Below are positions 52,001-60,876 of a DNA stretch of 64,000 nucleotides, one piece after another (the first letter of the stretch is position 1; each line of letters starts with the position of its first letter). The stretch covers positions 45,999-109,998 of the forward strand of contig DCHS01000007.1 in NCBI GenBank assembly GCA_002314875.1, read 5' to 3'. The position numbers were made by a program, and so were the translations under genes. The notes below the pieces were generated by a model. That model searched no databases. It saw only the letters and a program-made list of their open reading frames with translations, and was not told where the DNA came from. The DNA is from Prevotellaceae bacterium UBA1746. Lineage in GTDB: Bacteria; Bacteroidota; Bacteroidia; Bacteroidales; Bacteroidaceae.

Positions 52001-52225
52001 GTAACCCTCGGATACACCCTTCCCAAGAACATCATGAAGAAGGCAAGCATCAGCGCACTCCGTCTCTATGTCGCTGGTGAAAACCTCGCTGTATTCAGTG
52101 CTCGTAAGGGTCTTGATCCCCGTTTCACCACCGGTCTCGGTACCATGACTTCTGGTTCTGGCCGCAGCGGAGACTATTACTCTGCAATGCGCACCATCAC
52201 GGGTGGTATCTCTGTAACATTCTAA
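49022..52225 (+). CDS. susC: SusC/RagA-type TonB-linked outer membrane transporter
   Basis: The protein has 1067 residues. The signal peptide MNKKLAILGAAILLGAGTAAA is followed by a carboxypeptidase-regulatory-like domain (SVTGRVVDKDGTPVVGASI...DADGNFKLTNVPSTAKKIQVSYIGM), then the TonB plug (ALAGTTSGVQFMSSNGDPTS, IRIRGIGSLSASNAPLYVVDGMPYDG, the classic SusC motif) and a 22-strand barrel ending GGISVTF. It pairs with SusD to import an oligosaccharide or peptide. The substrate is unknown: no CAZyme, protease or regulator gene lies in the same operon. SusD follows after 21 bp. The leader contains a possible attenuator. Confidence 0.96.
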   Translation: MNKKLAILGAAILLGAGTAAAQKSVTGRVVDKDGTPVVGASIRIDNKAVTVTDADGNFKLTNVPSTAKKIQVSYIGMTTASVNISNSMSITLTEDATSLGEAMVVAYGTATRSSFTGSAAVVGSEVIENQVATNVTSALAGTTSGVQFMSSNGDPTSNTPTIRIRGIGSLSASNAPLYVVDGMPYDGPINAINPQDVESMTVLKDASASAIYGARGANGVVLITTKKGKTQDAKVKFDAKWGSNNRLIPQYDVVKDPGQYYEQAFKRLYNTNIVAGMSAADAYANANERLYNQNDGGLGYQIYTLPEGENLIGTNFKLNPNAKLGYSNGENYYTPDDWYGETFHSSFRQEYNVSIDGASDKMKYYAGLNYLNDGGIVNNSNLTRYGARLNVDYQVRKWMKFGTNMNYSHTDSKQPSYTTGSWASSGNLFYICNNIAPIYPLYVRDAQGNIMYQNGLPIYDANQTAFTRAGVVGNAVRDNEYNSDKTTRDVFTGVGSVVINPVKGLTLSANLGLTVNNARANYLGSAFGSYSSVDGGTSVSSERMQGMNQQYLAQYNTDFNGSKHNLEILAGYEQYNYKYQYLYGYNDHLYDPYIGELDNAKGTKSKSLRSYTDNYMTEGFLSRLQYDYAGKYFVSASYRRDASSRFAPGHRWGNFGSVGLAWQMNKENFLADVEWINLLKFKASYGVTGNDHLLDANGYDAYYPYADMYTTSYNEETGQYSITMSQKGNDELTWETSHAFNTGFDFNLFNSRLNGNIEYFARRTSDLLYNKDVPLSSGISVGYFPINIGAVLNHGVEIELEGVLVRTKNVEWSVNTNLTSYKNIIKELDPSIAEDGYKTSYYIWKIGGSVYETYMYKYAGVDPETGDALYYTEDEDGNISTTNSLDSATRFDCGSTLPKVYGGFGTTLKFWDFDFTAQFSYQLGGQIYDGAYQSLMWTQDQSGSNMHKDLLNAWTPENTDTDIPRWYSNQWGGLAQSTCDYFLTSSNYLSINNVTLGYTLPKNIMKKASISALRLYVAGENLAVFSARKGLDPRFTTGLGTMTSGSGRSGDYYSAMRTITGGISVTF

Positions 52226-52246
52226 CACTCAAAACGAAGACTAGAA

Positions 52247-53893
52247 ATGAAACTCTATAAATTATCCCTCCTTGCCCTCACCGGTGCTATGATGGTGGCT
52301 TGTTCCGACATCGATGACACCTATCCCGAGGGTGGTTCTCTCCTTGCCGATCAGAGCAAAGAAACCAATCTTGCTATCCCCGAGCGTACGAATGCTACCT
52401 TCTCTGGTATGTTCACGATGATGGGACAGCCCAACTATACCTTCAAGCGTAAGAGCCCCCGTGCTGACGACTTTGGTTTTGTCATGATGTGCATCTCCAA
52501 CGATGCAGAAGGTGCTGACCTCTGGCTCCCTGACAACAACTACAACTGGTTCTCAGTATGCGGTGAATGGAGTTCTCGTAATCCAGACTATGCGAATCCC
52601 TATGTTCGCTATGCATCTCCTTACAACCAGATTGCCATTGCCAATGAAGTGCTCTCCAGCTTCCCCGCTGATACCGATGACGCTGACGCTATCAACAAGA
52701 TGGCTCAGGCTCGTGCAATCCGTGCTTACGACTACCTATGGCTGGCTCCCTTCTTCCAGTTCAACTATGCTGACAACAAGGACCTCCCCTGTGTTCCTCT
52801 CGTAACTCCCGAAACCACAGATTACAGCAACAATCCCCGTGCATCTGTAAAGGAAGTATATGAATTGATCATCAGTGACCTTGATTATGCTATTGAACAT
52901 CTCGGTAGCGATCGCGCTTCTAAGATGTATATCAACCAGGCTGTTGCTTACGGTCTCCGCGCACGTGCATATTTGAATATGGGTGAATATGCCAAGGCTG
53001 CAGAAGATGCAGACAAGGCTATCAGCCTCAGCGGTGCAACTCCCGCTAGCATCGAAGATGTATCAAAGCCCTCTTTCTGTAATATTGAGGACAACAACTG
53101 GATGTGGGGTTACGACATGACCACCGACCTCCAGCAAATTGAACCTTATGCAACCTGCGACTCTTGGCTGGGTTCATTCTCTGCCTGGGGTTACACTGCA
53201 GGTGCTGGCTGCTATGCTCACGTCAACAGTCTGCTTTATAACAAGATTCCCAGCACAGACGTTCGTAAGGGATGGTGGATTAATGAAAACCTCCACTCTC
53301 CTCTCCTCGCTGACGTTGAATGGGATGGTGCTAAGGGTGACGAAATAGTTACGCTGACCATTCCTGATGTTAAGGAACCCATGGACGCATATACCAATGT
53401 TAAGTTTGGCATGGCATCTGGCATAGGTTCTGAGACCAACAACAGTGACTATCCCTTCATGCGTGTTGAGGAAATGTATCTCATCAAGGCTGAAGGTTTG
53501 GCAAAGAGCGGTAACGAGGCTCAGGCTAAGCAGGTACTCTCCAACTTCGTGAAGACCTACCGTGATCCCGGTTATGATCTTGACAAGATTATCAGCAGCG
53601 GTCTCCGCAACCTTTCTGACGAAATCTGGTTCCAGCGCCGTGTTGAACTCTGGGGTGAAGGTTTCGGTATGAGCGATATCATGCGTCTCAAGAAGCCCGT
53701 TGTTCGCTTCCATAGCCTCGATGATCCCTATCCTGCAGCATTCCGTTACAATGTGGAATACGGCGATCCCTACATGCTTCTCCGTTTCCCCAAGACTGAA
53801 ACGAACAACAATGCAGCTATCGAAAACAACACTGGTGGTCAACAGCCTGTTTCAGGCCAGAACCCCAACCTCCGCGATGGTGTAACTGATTAA
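52247..53893 (+). CDS. susD: SusD/RagB-family surface lipoprotein
   Basis: The 548-residue protein has a lipobox VAC at Cys19 followed by SDIDDTYP, an acidic surface-export signal. The SusD helical-repeat core is recognisable: ARAIRAYDYLWLAPFFQFNYAD, the TPR-like YGLRARAYLNMGEYAKAAEDADKAI, and the C-terminal ISSGLRNLSDEIWFQRRVELWGEGFGMSDIMRLKKPV, the usual E.A.E..R..DL.R variant. It caps SusC and captures substrate. It lies between susC and a surface lipoprotein, with 21-bp gaps on both sides. Confidence 0.95.
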   Translation: MKLYKLSLLALTGAMMVACSDIDDTYPEGGSLLADQSKETNLAIPERTNATFSGMFTMMGQPNYTFKRKSPRADDFGFVMMCISNDAEGADLWLPDNNYNWFSVCGEWSSRNPDYANPYVRYASPYNQIAIANEVLSSFPADTDDADAINKMAQARAIRAYDYLWLAPFFQFNYADNKDLPCVPLVTPETTDYSNNPRASVKEVYELIISDLDYAIEHLGSDRASKMYINQAVAYGLRARAYLNMGEYAKAAEDADKAISLSGATPASIEDVSKPSFCNIEDNNWMWGYDMTTDLQQIEPYATCDSWLGSFSAWGYTAGAGCYAHVNSLLYNKIPSTDVRKGWWINENLHSPLLADVEWDGAKGDEIVTLTIPDVKEPMDAYTNVKFGMASGIGSETNNSDYPFMRVEEMYLIKAEGLAKSGNEAQAKQVLSNFVKTYRDPGYDLDKIISSGLRNLSDEIWFQRRVELWGEGFGMSDIMRLKKPVVRFHSLDDPYPAAFRYNVEYGDPYMLLRFPKTETNNNAAIENNTGGQQPVSGQNPNLRDGVTD

Positions 53894-53914
53894 TCTTCTT
53901 AATGCCAAACAATT

Positions 53915-54814
53915 ATGAAATATCTCAATAAATATTTGCTCATCGCTGCCACTGCACTCTGCTTTGTGGCTTGTAGCGATGACGAGACCTTTGAACCTGG
54001 CGCCCCCTCTTCTGCTACTGGTGAGAAAGTCTATTTCTCTGATGAAAATGAGAGCAGCATTGTAGCCGGTCTCGAAGATGAAACCTTCGATGTAACTCTG
54101 GTACGTGAGGACGCTACCAACGCAGCAACAGTTCCTGTCAAGGGGGTGTGTTCCTATGAAGGCATCTTCGAAGTTCCTGAAACCGTAAGTTTTGAAGCAG
54201 GTTCTTCTACCGCTACACTTTCTGTAAAGATGAGTGATAAGATGGAAGCATTCAAGAGCTATCCTCTTACTATCACCGTTGACGAGGCTTATACCAATGC
54301 GTACAAGCAGAACGACCTCGTTCCTATGATTGAACTCTCCGTCCTCAAGGAAGACTATGCTCCCTATGCTGAAGGTATTTATTACTCAGACTTCTGGGAA
54401 GAGTCTTGGGAAGATGTTATTGAATACTCTCCCATGCTTGATACTTATCGTATGAAGGATTGGTGGGCAGGACAAGGCTATACCTTCCAGTGGGACAAGG
54501 AAACCAACAAACTCACTATGACAGAAAGCTACTTCGGTACTCTTGTAGAATACGGTAACTATGGTCAGGTTTATGGTTACACCACCGGTGGTGGCTTTAA
54601 GTTCTACCCCAACGGAAGTGTTGAGGATTTCGACGGCGATACCTTCTACTTCCCCTTCGAATGGCGAGTTAGCGCAGGTTCCTTCGGTACCTATTATGAA
54701 GCCTTCACCGTCAGCAACTATGTAGGTGGCGCTTCTTCCGCAAAGAAGATGAATAAGGCTCAGGCAGTAAACCATGTCATCAACCTCCCCAAGCCTGAAC
54801 GCGAACTGAAATAA
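53915..54814 (+). CDS. Surface lipoprotein of the SusCD locus
   Basis: The protein has 299 residues; the signal ends at LCFVAC with SDDETFEPG after the cysteine, which matches the surface-export signal. Residues 40-150 look like a Calx-beta-type beta sandwich (VYFSDENESSIVAGLEDETFDVTLVRED, then VSFEAGSSTATLSVKM). Residues 155-299 form a compact Trp/Tyr-rich domain (YYSDFWEESWEDVIEYSP, GYTFQWDKETNKLTMTESYFG). This position in Sus loci is usually taken by a SusE/F-like substrate-binding lipoprotein, which is the likely role. It ends the operon. Confidence 0.82.
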   Translation: MKYLNKYLLIAATALCFVACSDDETFEPGAPSSATGEKVYFSDENESSIVAGLEDETFDVTLVREDATNAATVPVKGVCSYEGIFEVPETVSFEAGSSTATLSVKMSDKMEAFKSYPLTITVDEAYTNAYKQNDLVPMIELSVLKEDYAPYAEGIYYSDFWEESWEDVIEYSPMLDTYRMKDWWAGQGYTFQWDKETNKLTMTESYFGTLVEYGNYGQVYGYTTGGGFKFYPNGSVEDFDGDTFYFPFEWRVSAGSFGTYYEAFTVSNYVGGASSAKKMNKAQAVNHVINLPKPERELK

Positions 54815-54856
54815 ACCGATAATGGGGACTTTGTCCTCGAATATTGTACATAAAAT

Positions 54857-54889
54857 AGAGTCTGACTTCACGGTTAGGCTCTTTTTTTG
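54857..54889 (+). terminator. Terminator of the susCD operon
   Basis: AGAGTCTGAC pairs with GTTAGGCTCT (two G-T wobbles) around TTCACG, followed by a run of seven T. Confidence 0.85.
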
Positions 54890-54942
54890 TGTAAAAACGC
54901 AAATATTTAAAGGCGAATACCCGATAGTTCAATTATTTTGCG

Positions 54943-54950
54943 TAAATTTG
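54943..54950 (+). promoter_or_regulatory. -7 element of ppiD
   Basis: TAAATTTG; the ATG at 55032 lies about 75 nt downstream. There is no good -33. Confidence 0.5.
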
Positions 54951-55031
54951 CGCGCTGAAATGACTATAAATGTTCTTTAGCATTTCATTGTTACTTCGTA
55001 AAAACAAATAATAACAAAACAATAACAACAA

Positions 55032-57185
55032 ATGTACGCAATTCAAAACATTAGAAAGCTTGGTCCCTGGTTGGTGCTCATCATCGGTCTTGGACTTTTC
55101 GCATTCATTGCAGAAGATGCTGTCCGAGTTATTCAGACCACCTTCAATCTTAGTAGAAATGACGTAGGTAAGGTTTACAGCGAAAGCCTCTCCATTCAGG
55201 AATTCCAGGAGATGGTTAACGACGAAACCGAAATGTACAAGCTCCGTAGCGGTCAGAACCTCACTGACGCTCAGCAGGACCAGATCCGCGACCAGGTTTG
55301 GAACAGCTTCGTTGTTTATCAGCTCGTAAAGCACGAGACCGACAAGTTGGGTCTCTATGTTAGCGAGGCAGAATTCCAGCAGGCACTCCAGGATGGTACC
55401 GCTCAGAGCCTCCAGACCCTCTCAATGTTCACCGGTCAGTCCGGTCACTTCGATTTCTCTGCTCTCCAGACCTTCTTGAAGCAGTACAAGGAAATCAGAG
55501 GTAAGGCACAGGGCGAACAGCTCGAGCAGATTGAAACCATCCACAAGATGTGGGAATATGCTCAGAAGCAGCTCCGCAAGGAACTACTCATGAATAAGTA
55601 TCAGAGCCTCTTCCTCGGAACCGCTCTTTCCAACCCCGTTGTTGCTGAAATGAGTTTCAACGATCGTAACAACACTACCACCGCTGTAGTTGCAGCTCTT
55701 CCCTATGCAGCTATGAAGGATAAGGTAGAAGTTAGCGATGCTGATCTCAAGAGCGCTTACGACAAGTACAAGGAAGACTTCCGTATCGATCAGGAACTCC
55801 GCGACATCAAGTACATCGACGTTGAAGTTACTGCCAGTGCTGCTGACAAGAAGGCTCTCGACGAAGAAATGAAGGGCATCTACGAAAAGCTCGTTGCTGC
55901 TGAAAAGAGCGAAGACTGCGCTGCTATCGTTGGTGGTAGCAAGAGCGTAACCCGCTTTGCAGACATGCCCCTCAGCGCTAACGCTTTCCCCATGGACATC
56001 CGTCAGCGTCTTGATTCTATGGCTTCAGGCCAGACCAAGGCTCCTTACCTTAACGCTCAGGACAACACCGTAAATACCATCAAGCTCATCAGCAAGACTT
56101 CTACCGCTGACTCTATCCTCTATCGTGGTATTTTCGTTCAGGGTGACGAAGCAACTATCCAGACCCGTCAGGATTCTATCCTCAAGGCTCTTGCTGCAGG
56201 TGCCAAGTTCAAGGACATCGCAAAGAAGTATGGTCAGCAGGGTGACTCTACCTGGGTTACTTCCGCACAGCTTGAAGCTGGTGCAAGCCAGCCCGACAAC
56301 GTTAAGTTCGCTAAGGCTCTCTACGAAGGCAATGGTGTTTCCGTTGTTGATATTCAGGGTAACAAGTTCATCATCGATGTAATGCAGAAGAAGGGTAGCT
56401 CTCCCAAGTATCTCGCTGCTGTTGTTAAGTGCAACATTGACTTCTCTAAGGAGACTTACAACAACGCTATGAACAAGATGAACCTGTTCGTTTCAAAGAA
56501 CAATGATCTCGCTGCTGTTGTTAAGGCAGCTGCAAAGGAAGGCTACAACGTTGTAGATTGCAAAAACTTCTCTGCAAGCGTTCATAACATTGGTGCTAAC
56601 GGCCGTATGCCTGGTGTAGCAGGTACCAAGGAAGCTGTTCGTTGGGTATTCGACGATGCTAAGGAAGGTCAGATCTCTAAGATCTACGAATGTGGTGATG
56701 CAAACAACCACATCCTCCTCGTTGGTCTCGATGCTGTACACAAGAAGGGTTATCTCCCCTATGACAATGATCAGGTTAAGGAAACTCTTACTGGTATCGT
56801 TACTGCAGAAAAGAAGGGTGAAATTGCTGCTAAGCAGCTCAACGGCGTTAAGACCATCGCTGCTGCTCAGCAGAAGGGTTGCGTAGTTGACACCTTGAAG
56901 AACTCAAGTTTCTTCCAGACTCCGTTCATCGGTTCAACCCAGGCTCCCGAAGCTAAGGTTGCTGCTGCTCTCGCTACCGCTAAGGTTGGCCAGGTTACCG
57001 CTCCCGTTATCGGTAATGCCGGTGCTTACCTCCTTCAGGTTCTTTCTCACGACAAGGGCACTGCTAAGTTCGAGAAGGAAATGGAAACCAACATGGCTGC
57101 TCAGCAGATCATGCAGTCTCTCCAGGGCGCATTCCAAGGTCTTGCAGAAAAGGCTAATATCGTTGACCACCGTTACAAGTTCTAA
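55032..57185 (+). CDS. ppiD: PpiD-like periplasmic folding chaperone/peptidyl-prolyl isomerase
   Basis: The protein has 717 residues. The N-terminus is MYAIQNIRKLGPWLVLIIGLGLFAFIAEDA, an inner-membrane anchor, followed by a SurA_N-type helical chaperone domain (LSIQEFQEMVNDETEMYKLR...LTDAQQDQIRDQVWNSFVVYQL). A parvulin-like region is at about 340-440 (LYRGIFVQGDEATIQTRQDSILKALAAGAKFKDIAKKYG), then a second rotamase-like half. It assists outer-membrane protein folding in the periplasm. The ribosome-favoured codon use (GCT, AAG) suggests high expression. The gene is monocistronic with its own terminator; in many relatives it follows the CNNM gene. Confidence 0.88.
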   Translation: MYAIQNIRKLGPWLVLIIGLGLFAFIAEDAVRVIQTTFNLSRNDVGKVYSESLSIQEFQEMVNDETEMYKLRSGQNLTDAQQDQIRDQVWNSFVVYQLVKHETDKLGLYVSEAEFQQALQDGTAQSLQTLSMFTGQSGHFDFSALQTFLKQYKEIRGKAQGEQLEQIETIHKMWEYAQKQLRKELLMNKYQSLFLGTALSNPVVAEMSFNDRNNTTTAVVAALPYAAMKDKVEVSDADLKSAYDKYKEDFRIDQELRDIKYIDVEVTASAADKKALDEEMKGIYEKLVAAEKSEDCAAIVGGSKSVTRFADMPLSANAFPMDIRQRLDSMASGQTKAPYLNAQDNTVNTIKLISKTSTADSILYRGIFVQGDEATIQTRQDSILKALAAGAKFKDIAKKYGQQGDSTWVTSAQLEAGASQPDNVKFAKALYEGNGVSVVDIQGNKFIIDVMQKKGSSPKYLAAVVKCNIDFSKETYNNAMNKMNLFVSKNNDLAAVVKAAAKEGYNVVDCKNFSASVHNIGANGRMPGVAGTKEAVRWVFDDAKEGQISKIYECGDANNHILLVGLDAVHKKGYLPYDNDQVKETLTGIVTAEKKGEIAAKQLNGVKTIAAAQQKGCVVDTLKNSSFFQTPFIGSTQAPEAKVAAALATAKVGQVTAPVIGNAGAYLLQVLSHDKGTAKFEKEMETNMAAQQIMQSLQGAFQGLAEKANIVDHRYKF

Positions 57186-57221
57186 TCTTAGCCCATCTAT
57201 TTTAGAACACTTGTGAAATAG

Positions 57222-57254
57222 GGAGTTGGGAGTTCATACTCCCAACTCCTTTCT
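57222..57254 (+). terminator. Terminator of ppiD
   Basis: GGAGTTGGGAGT (57222-57233) pairs exactly with ACTCCCAACTCC (57238-57249) around a TCAT loop; a T-rich tail follows. A second stem CGTGTGTG/CACACACG (57261-57298) lies beyond it. Confidence 0.9.
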
Positions 57255-57338
57255 TATATACGTGTGTGCGCATACGCGAGGGCAAACCTACACACACGGC
57301 ATCTATTTGACACCTATATTATTTTAAGGTAACCAGAC

Positions 57339-60300
57339 ATGACGCTTTCTGATTTATTTCCTCTCTTTTCTCGGCACGCTGGGGTAAAGGCTGTACAACA
57401 AAGCCTCAAAAAGGGAACTTCTCCCCTTACTATCGATGGTCTTCTTGGATCATCGCCAGCCGTCGTGCTTGCCACTCTGAAAACAAACCGGCCTTTTCTG
57501 ATTGCTTTGGCCGACGAGGAAGAAGCGGGATATTTCTACCACGATCTTGTTCAGTTACTCGATGATCATCGTGTGCTCTTCTTTCCCTCCAGCTATCGCC
57601 GCGCCGTCAAGTATGGCCAACGCGATGCCGCCAATGAAATTCTTCGCACGGATGTCCTAACCCGTCTCAGCAAACTCGAAGATTCTGCAGAAAACAGAAA
57701 GAAGGATAGTAAGGAAAAAAACGAAAGCACCTTCATCGTCACCTACCCTTCTGCCCTTGCAGAACGCGTAGCTCCGAAAAAGGAAATGGATGATGTGACA
57801 GAAACCATCATCACTGGCCACACCTACGACCTCATCCCACTCGTTCGCCATTTGGAGGAGATCGGGTTTATTCGCAAAGACTACGTTTATGAACCCGGAG
57901 AATTTGCACTTCGTGGAAGTATTCTCGATATTTTCAGTTTCTCTTCCGAATATCCCTTCAGAATTGACTTCTTCGGCGATGAGGTGGACAGTATCCGTAC
58001 CTTTGAAGTACAAACCCAGCTATCTAAAGAAGTACTTACAGAAGTTTCGCTTGTACCCGAATGTGCTGGCGGAACCAAAAACGACACGCCCCTCGTTCCC
58101 GTTACGGATTTTCTTCCTGCAGACACTGTATTTGTTACCCGCGATGAAAACTTCATCATTGAGCGTATCCAGGCTATCTACGAAGAAGGTTTTGCCAAAC
58201 AAGCTGTAGCACAACGTGAAGCGGAGAAGAAGGCAACGTCGGAAATGGAGGCTGCAGAAATCTACGAGCGTCTCTCTTCTGAATTCCTTTTGACCAAAGG
58301 AGAAAACATTGCCAAAGGTCTCCAACCTTTACAACACCTTCTTATCAGTCCTGCCTCAACAAAAGCAAAGAATGTGGTTCACTTTAACACAAAACTGCAA
58401 CCACTTTTCCACAAGGACTTCCAGCGCCTCAATGCTCAATTCATCGAGAATCAGCAGGCAAACATCATGACCTATGTATTGGCTGACAGCGAAAAACAGA
58501 CAGATCGCCTGCATGATATCCTGGCAGAACTCAATGCAGAAACTCATGTAACCGGCGGTATTCCTGACCTGTTCCAGCCGATTCACAATACCCTGCACGA
58601 AGGCTTCTCCTTGCTGTCTGATAATACGGGGATGGCACTATACACAGACCATCAGATCTTCGATCGTTTCCACAAGTATAACTTAAAGAGCGACCATGCC
58701 CGAAACAACAAGATGGCTTTGACGCTCAAAGAAATCATGCAGTTCCAGCCTGGTGACTTTGTGGTGCATGTAGATCATGGTATCGGACAATTTGCCGGCC
58801 TCGTCCGCGAAATTGCTCCTGACGGGCAGATGCGAGAGGTCATCAAGATCAATTACAAAGATGGTGGCGTTATCTTGGTCAGCATCCATTCACTCCACAA
58901 ACTCTCAAAATACAAAGGTCGTGAAGGTGAACCTCCTCGTCTCTCTGCTCTCGGCACGGGAGCCTGGGAAAGGTTGAAGGAAAAGACAAAGTCCAAGTTG
59001 AAGGACATCGCCCGCGATCTCATTCTCCTGTATAGCAAACGTAGTGCAGAACAAGGCTTTGCGTTCTCGCACGACAATTTCATGCAGCACGAACTTGAGG
59101 CATCGTTCATCTACGAAGATACCCCTGACCAGCTGAAGGTTACCCAGCAAGTCAAAGCAGACATGGAACGCCTACAGCCCATGGATCGTCTGGTCTGCGG
59201 TGACGTAGGATTTGGAAAAACCGAAATCGCTGTTCGCGCAGCTTTCAAAGCAGCCTGTGACAATAAGCAGGTTGCAGTGCTTGTCCCCACAACGGTACTC
59301 GCACTACAACACTTCAAAACTTTCCAAAAGCGATTAAAGAATTTCCCCGTTCGCGTTGATTATCTCTCCCGCGCCCGTTCTGCCCAGAAGACAAAAAGCA
59401 TCCTTTCTGATCTTGCAGAAGGAAAGATTGATATTATCGTCGGTACTCACAAACTAATTGGCAAGAGTGTGAAATTCAAGGACCTTGGTCTGCTGATTAT
59501 CGATGAGGAACAGAAGTTCGGTGTTTCCGTAAAAGAGAAACTCCGTCAGATGAAGACCTCCGTCGATACGCTAACGATGTCTGCAACACCGATTCCGCGA
59601 ACGCTCCAATTCTCACTGATGGGAGCACGTGACCTCAGCGTCATCAGCACGCCTCCCCCAAACCGCTACCCTATTCAGACCGAGATTCATACCTTCAATT
59701 CTGCAATTATCGCTGAAGCCATCAATTTCGAACTTTCCAGAAATGGTCAGGTCTTTTTTGTCACTCACCGTATCAATCGTTTGGATGAGATTGCGATGGT
59801 CATCCGCAAACATGTTCCAGATGCACGTATTGCCATAGGCCATGGCCAGATGCCTCCTCAGCAATTGGAGAAGATTATTGAAGACTTCATCAATCAGGAG
59901 TACGATGTTCTGCTTTCAACAACGATTGTAGAAAACGGTATCGATATTTCAAATGCCAATACCATCATCATCGACAACGCCCAGCATTTCGGTCTCTCCG
60001 ACCTTCACCAGATGCGTGGCCGTGTTGGCCGTAGTAACCGTAAGGCTTTCTGCTACCTTCTCGCTCCTCCCCTCTCGGTTCTTCCCGATGATAGCCGTCG
60101 CCGTCTTCAGGCCATCGAGAATTTCTCCGACCTTGGCTCCGGCATCCACATCGCCATGCAGGATCTCGACATCCGAGGTGCCGGTAATCTTCTCGGCGCA
60201 GAGCAGAGTGGTTTTATCGCCGACCTCGGCTACGAAACCTATCAGAAGATCCTGGCAGAAGCAATGGCAGAACTTCGGAACGAAATGCCAGAAATCGATC

Positions 60301-60842
60301 AAGAAGAAAGTGAAGAACGCACTAGCGACAGCGCAAGCAAGGTATCCCTTAATGCAGATGGAACGGCCTTTGTTGCTGAGTGCAACGTCGAATGTGACCT
60401 CCATGCCTATTTCCCGGAAACCTATATCCCCGGTGCAAGCGAACGAATGCTACTCTATCGAGAACTTGACGGTCTTTTAGATGATGAACATATTGCAACC
60501 TTCCGCAAACACCTTATCGACCGTTTTGGTCCAATGGTTCCCGAGGCAGAAGAACTGCTACGCGTTGTTCCACTCCGTCGTTTAGGCCGTTGTTGCGGTG
60601 CTGAACGCATCGTAATGAAAAACGGAACGATGACACTCTATTTTATCTCCAACCGAACAAGTCCTTTCTTTCGTACAGAGACATTTGGTCGTATTATTGC
60701 CTATGCTACTACTGGTCCCAATGTTCGCCGTTGTACTTTTGGGGATAAGAATGGTAAACAATACTTAAGATTCAATGCTATCAAAAGCGTTGAACAAGGT
60801 GTGAAAATCTTACAGGAAATGTTGGCAATGCCAACGAAATGA
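57339..60842 (+). CDS. mfd: Transcription-repair coupling factor Mfd
   Basis: The protein has 1167 residues and the full Mfd order: UvrB-homology module (GLLGSSPAVVLATL, PSSYRRAVKYG), linker, the RNA polymerase-interaction domain (FQPGDFVVHVDHGIGQFAGL), helicase lobes with Walker A VCGDVGFGKTEIAV and box II IIDEEQKFGV, and the TRG motif plus C-terminal UvrA-binding D7 domain. It displaces RNA polymerase stalled at DNA lesions and recruits UvrA. The DPP IV promoter starts 3 bp after the stop, so the two genes are adjacent but separately started. Confidence 0.96.
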   Translation: MTLSDLFPLFSRHAGVKAVQQSLKKGTSPLTIDGLLGSSPAVVLATLKTNRPFLIALADEEEAGYFYHDLVQLLDDHRVLFFPSSYRRAVKYGQRDAANEILRTDVLTRLSKLEDSAENRKKDSKEKNESTFIVTYPSALAERVAPKKEMDDVTETIITGHTYDLIPLVRHLEEIGFIRKDYVYEPGEFALRGSILDIFSFSSEYPFRIDFFGDEVDSIRTFEVQTQLSKEVLTEVSLVPECAGGTKNDTPLVPVTDFLPADTVFVTRDENFIIERIQAIYEEGFAKQAVAQREAEKKATSEMEAAEIYERLSSEFLLTKGENIAKGLQPLQHLLISPASTKAKNVVHFNTKLQPLFHKDFQRLNAQFIENQQANIMTYVLADSEKQTDRLHDILAELNAETHVTGGIPDLFQPIHNTLHEGFSLLSDNTGMALYTDHQIFDRFHKYNLKSDHARNNKMALTLKEIMQFQPGDFVVHVDHGIGQFAGLVREIAPDGQMREVIKINYKDGGVILVSIHSLHKLSKYKGREGEPPRLSALGTGAWERLKEKTKSKLKDIARDLILLYSKRSAEQGFAFSHDNFMQHELEASFIYEDTPDQLKVTQQVKADMERLQPMDRLVCGDVGFGKTEIAVRAAFKAACDNKQVAVLVPTTVLALQHFKTFQKRLKNFPVRVDYLSRARSAQKTKSILSDLAEGKIDIIVGTHKLIGKSVKFKDLGLLIIDEEQKFGVSVKEKLRQMKTSVDTLTMSATPIPRTLQFSLMGARDLSVISTPPPNRYPIQTEIHTFNSAIIAEAINFELSRNGQVFFVTHRINRLDEIAMVIRKHVPDARIAIGHGQMPPQQLEKIIEDFINQEYDVLLSTTIVENGIDISNANTIIIDNAQHFGLSDLHQMRGRVGRSNRKAFCYLLAPPLSVLPDDSRRRLQAIENFSDLGSGIHIAMQDLDIRGAGNLLGAEQSGFIADLGYETYQKILAEAMAELRNEMPEIDQEESEERTSDSASKVSLNADGTAFVAECNVECDLHAYFPETYIPGASERMLLYRELDGLLDDEHIATFRKHLIDRFGPMVPEAEELLRVVPLRRLGRCCGAERIVMKNGTMTLYFISNRTSPFFRTETFGRIIAYATTGPNVRRCTFGDKNGKQYLRFNAIKSVEQGVKILQEMLAMPTK

Positions 60843-60844
60843 TG

Positions 60845-60852
60845 TATCTTTG
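60845..60852 (+). promoter_or_regulatory. -7 element of the DPP IV gene
   Basis: TATCTTTG, 3 bp after the mfd stop. The DPP IV ATG at 60877 is about 20 nt after the expected start site. Confidence 0.6.
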
Positions 60853-60876
60853 CACACGGAAAATAAATACAACATT

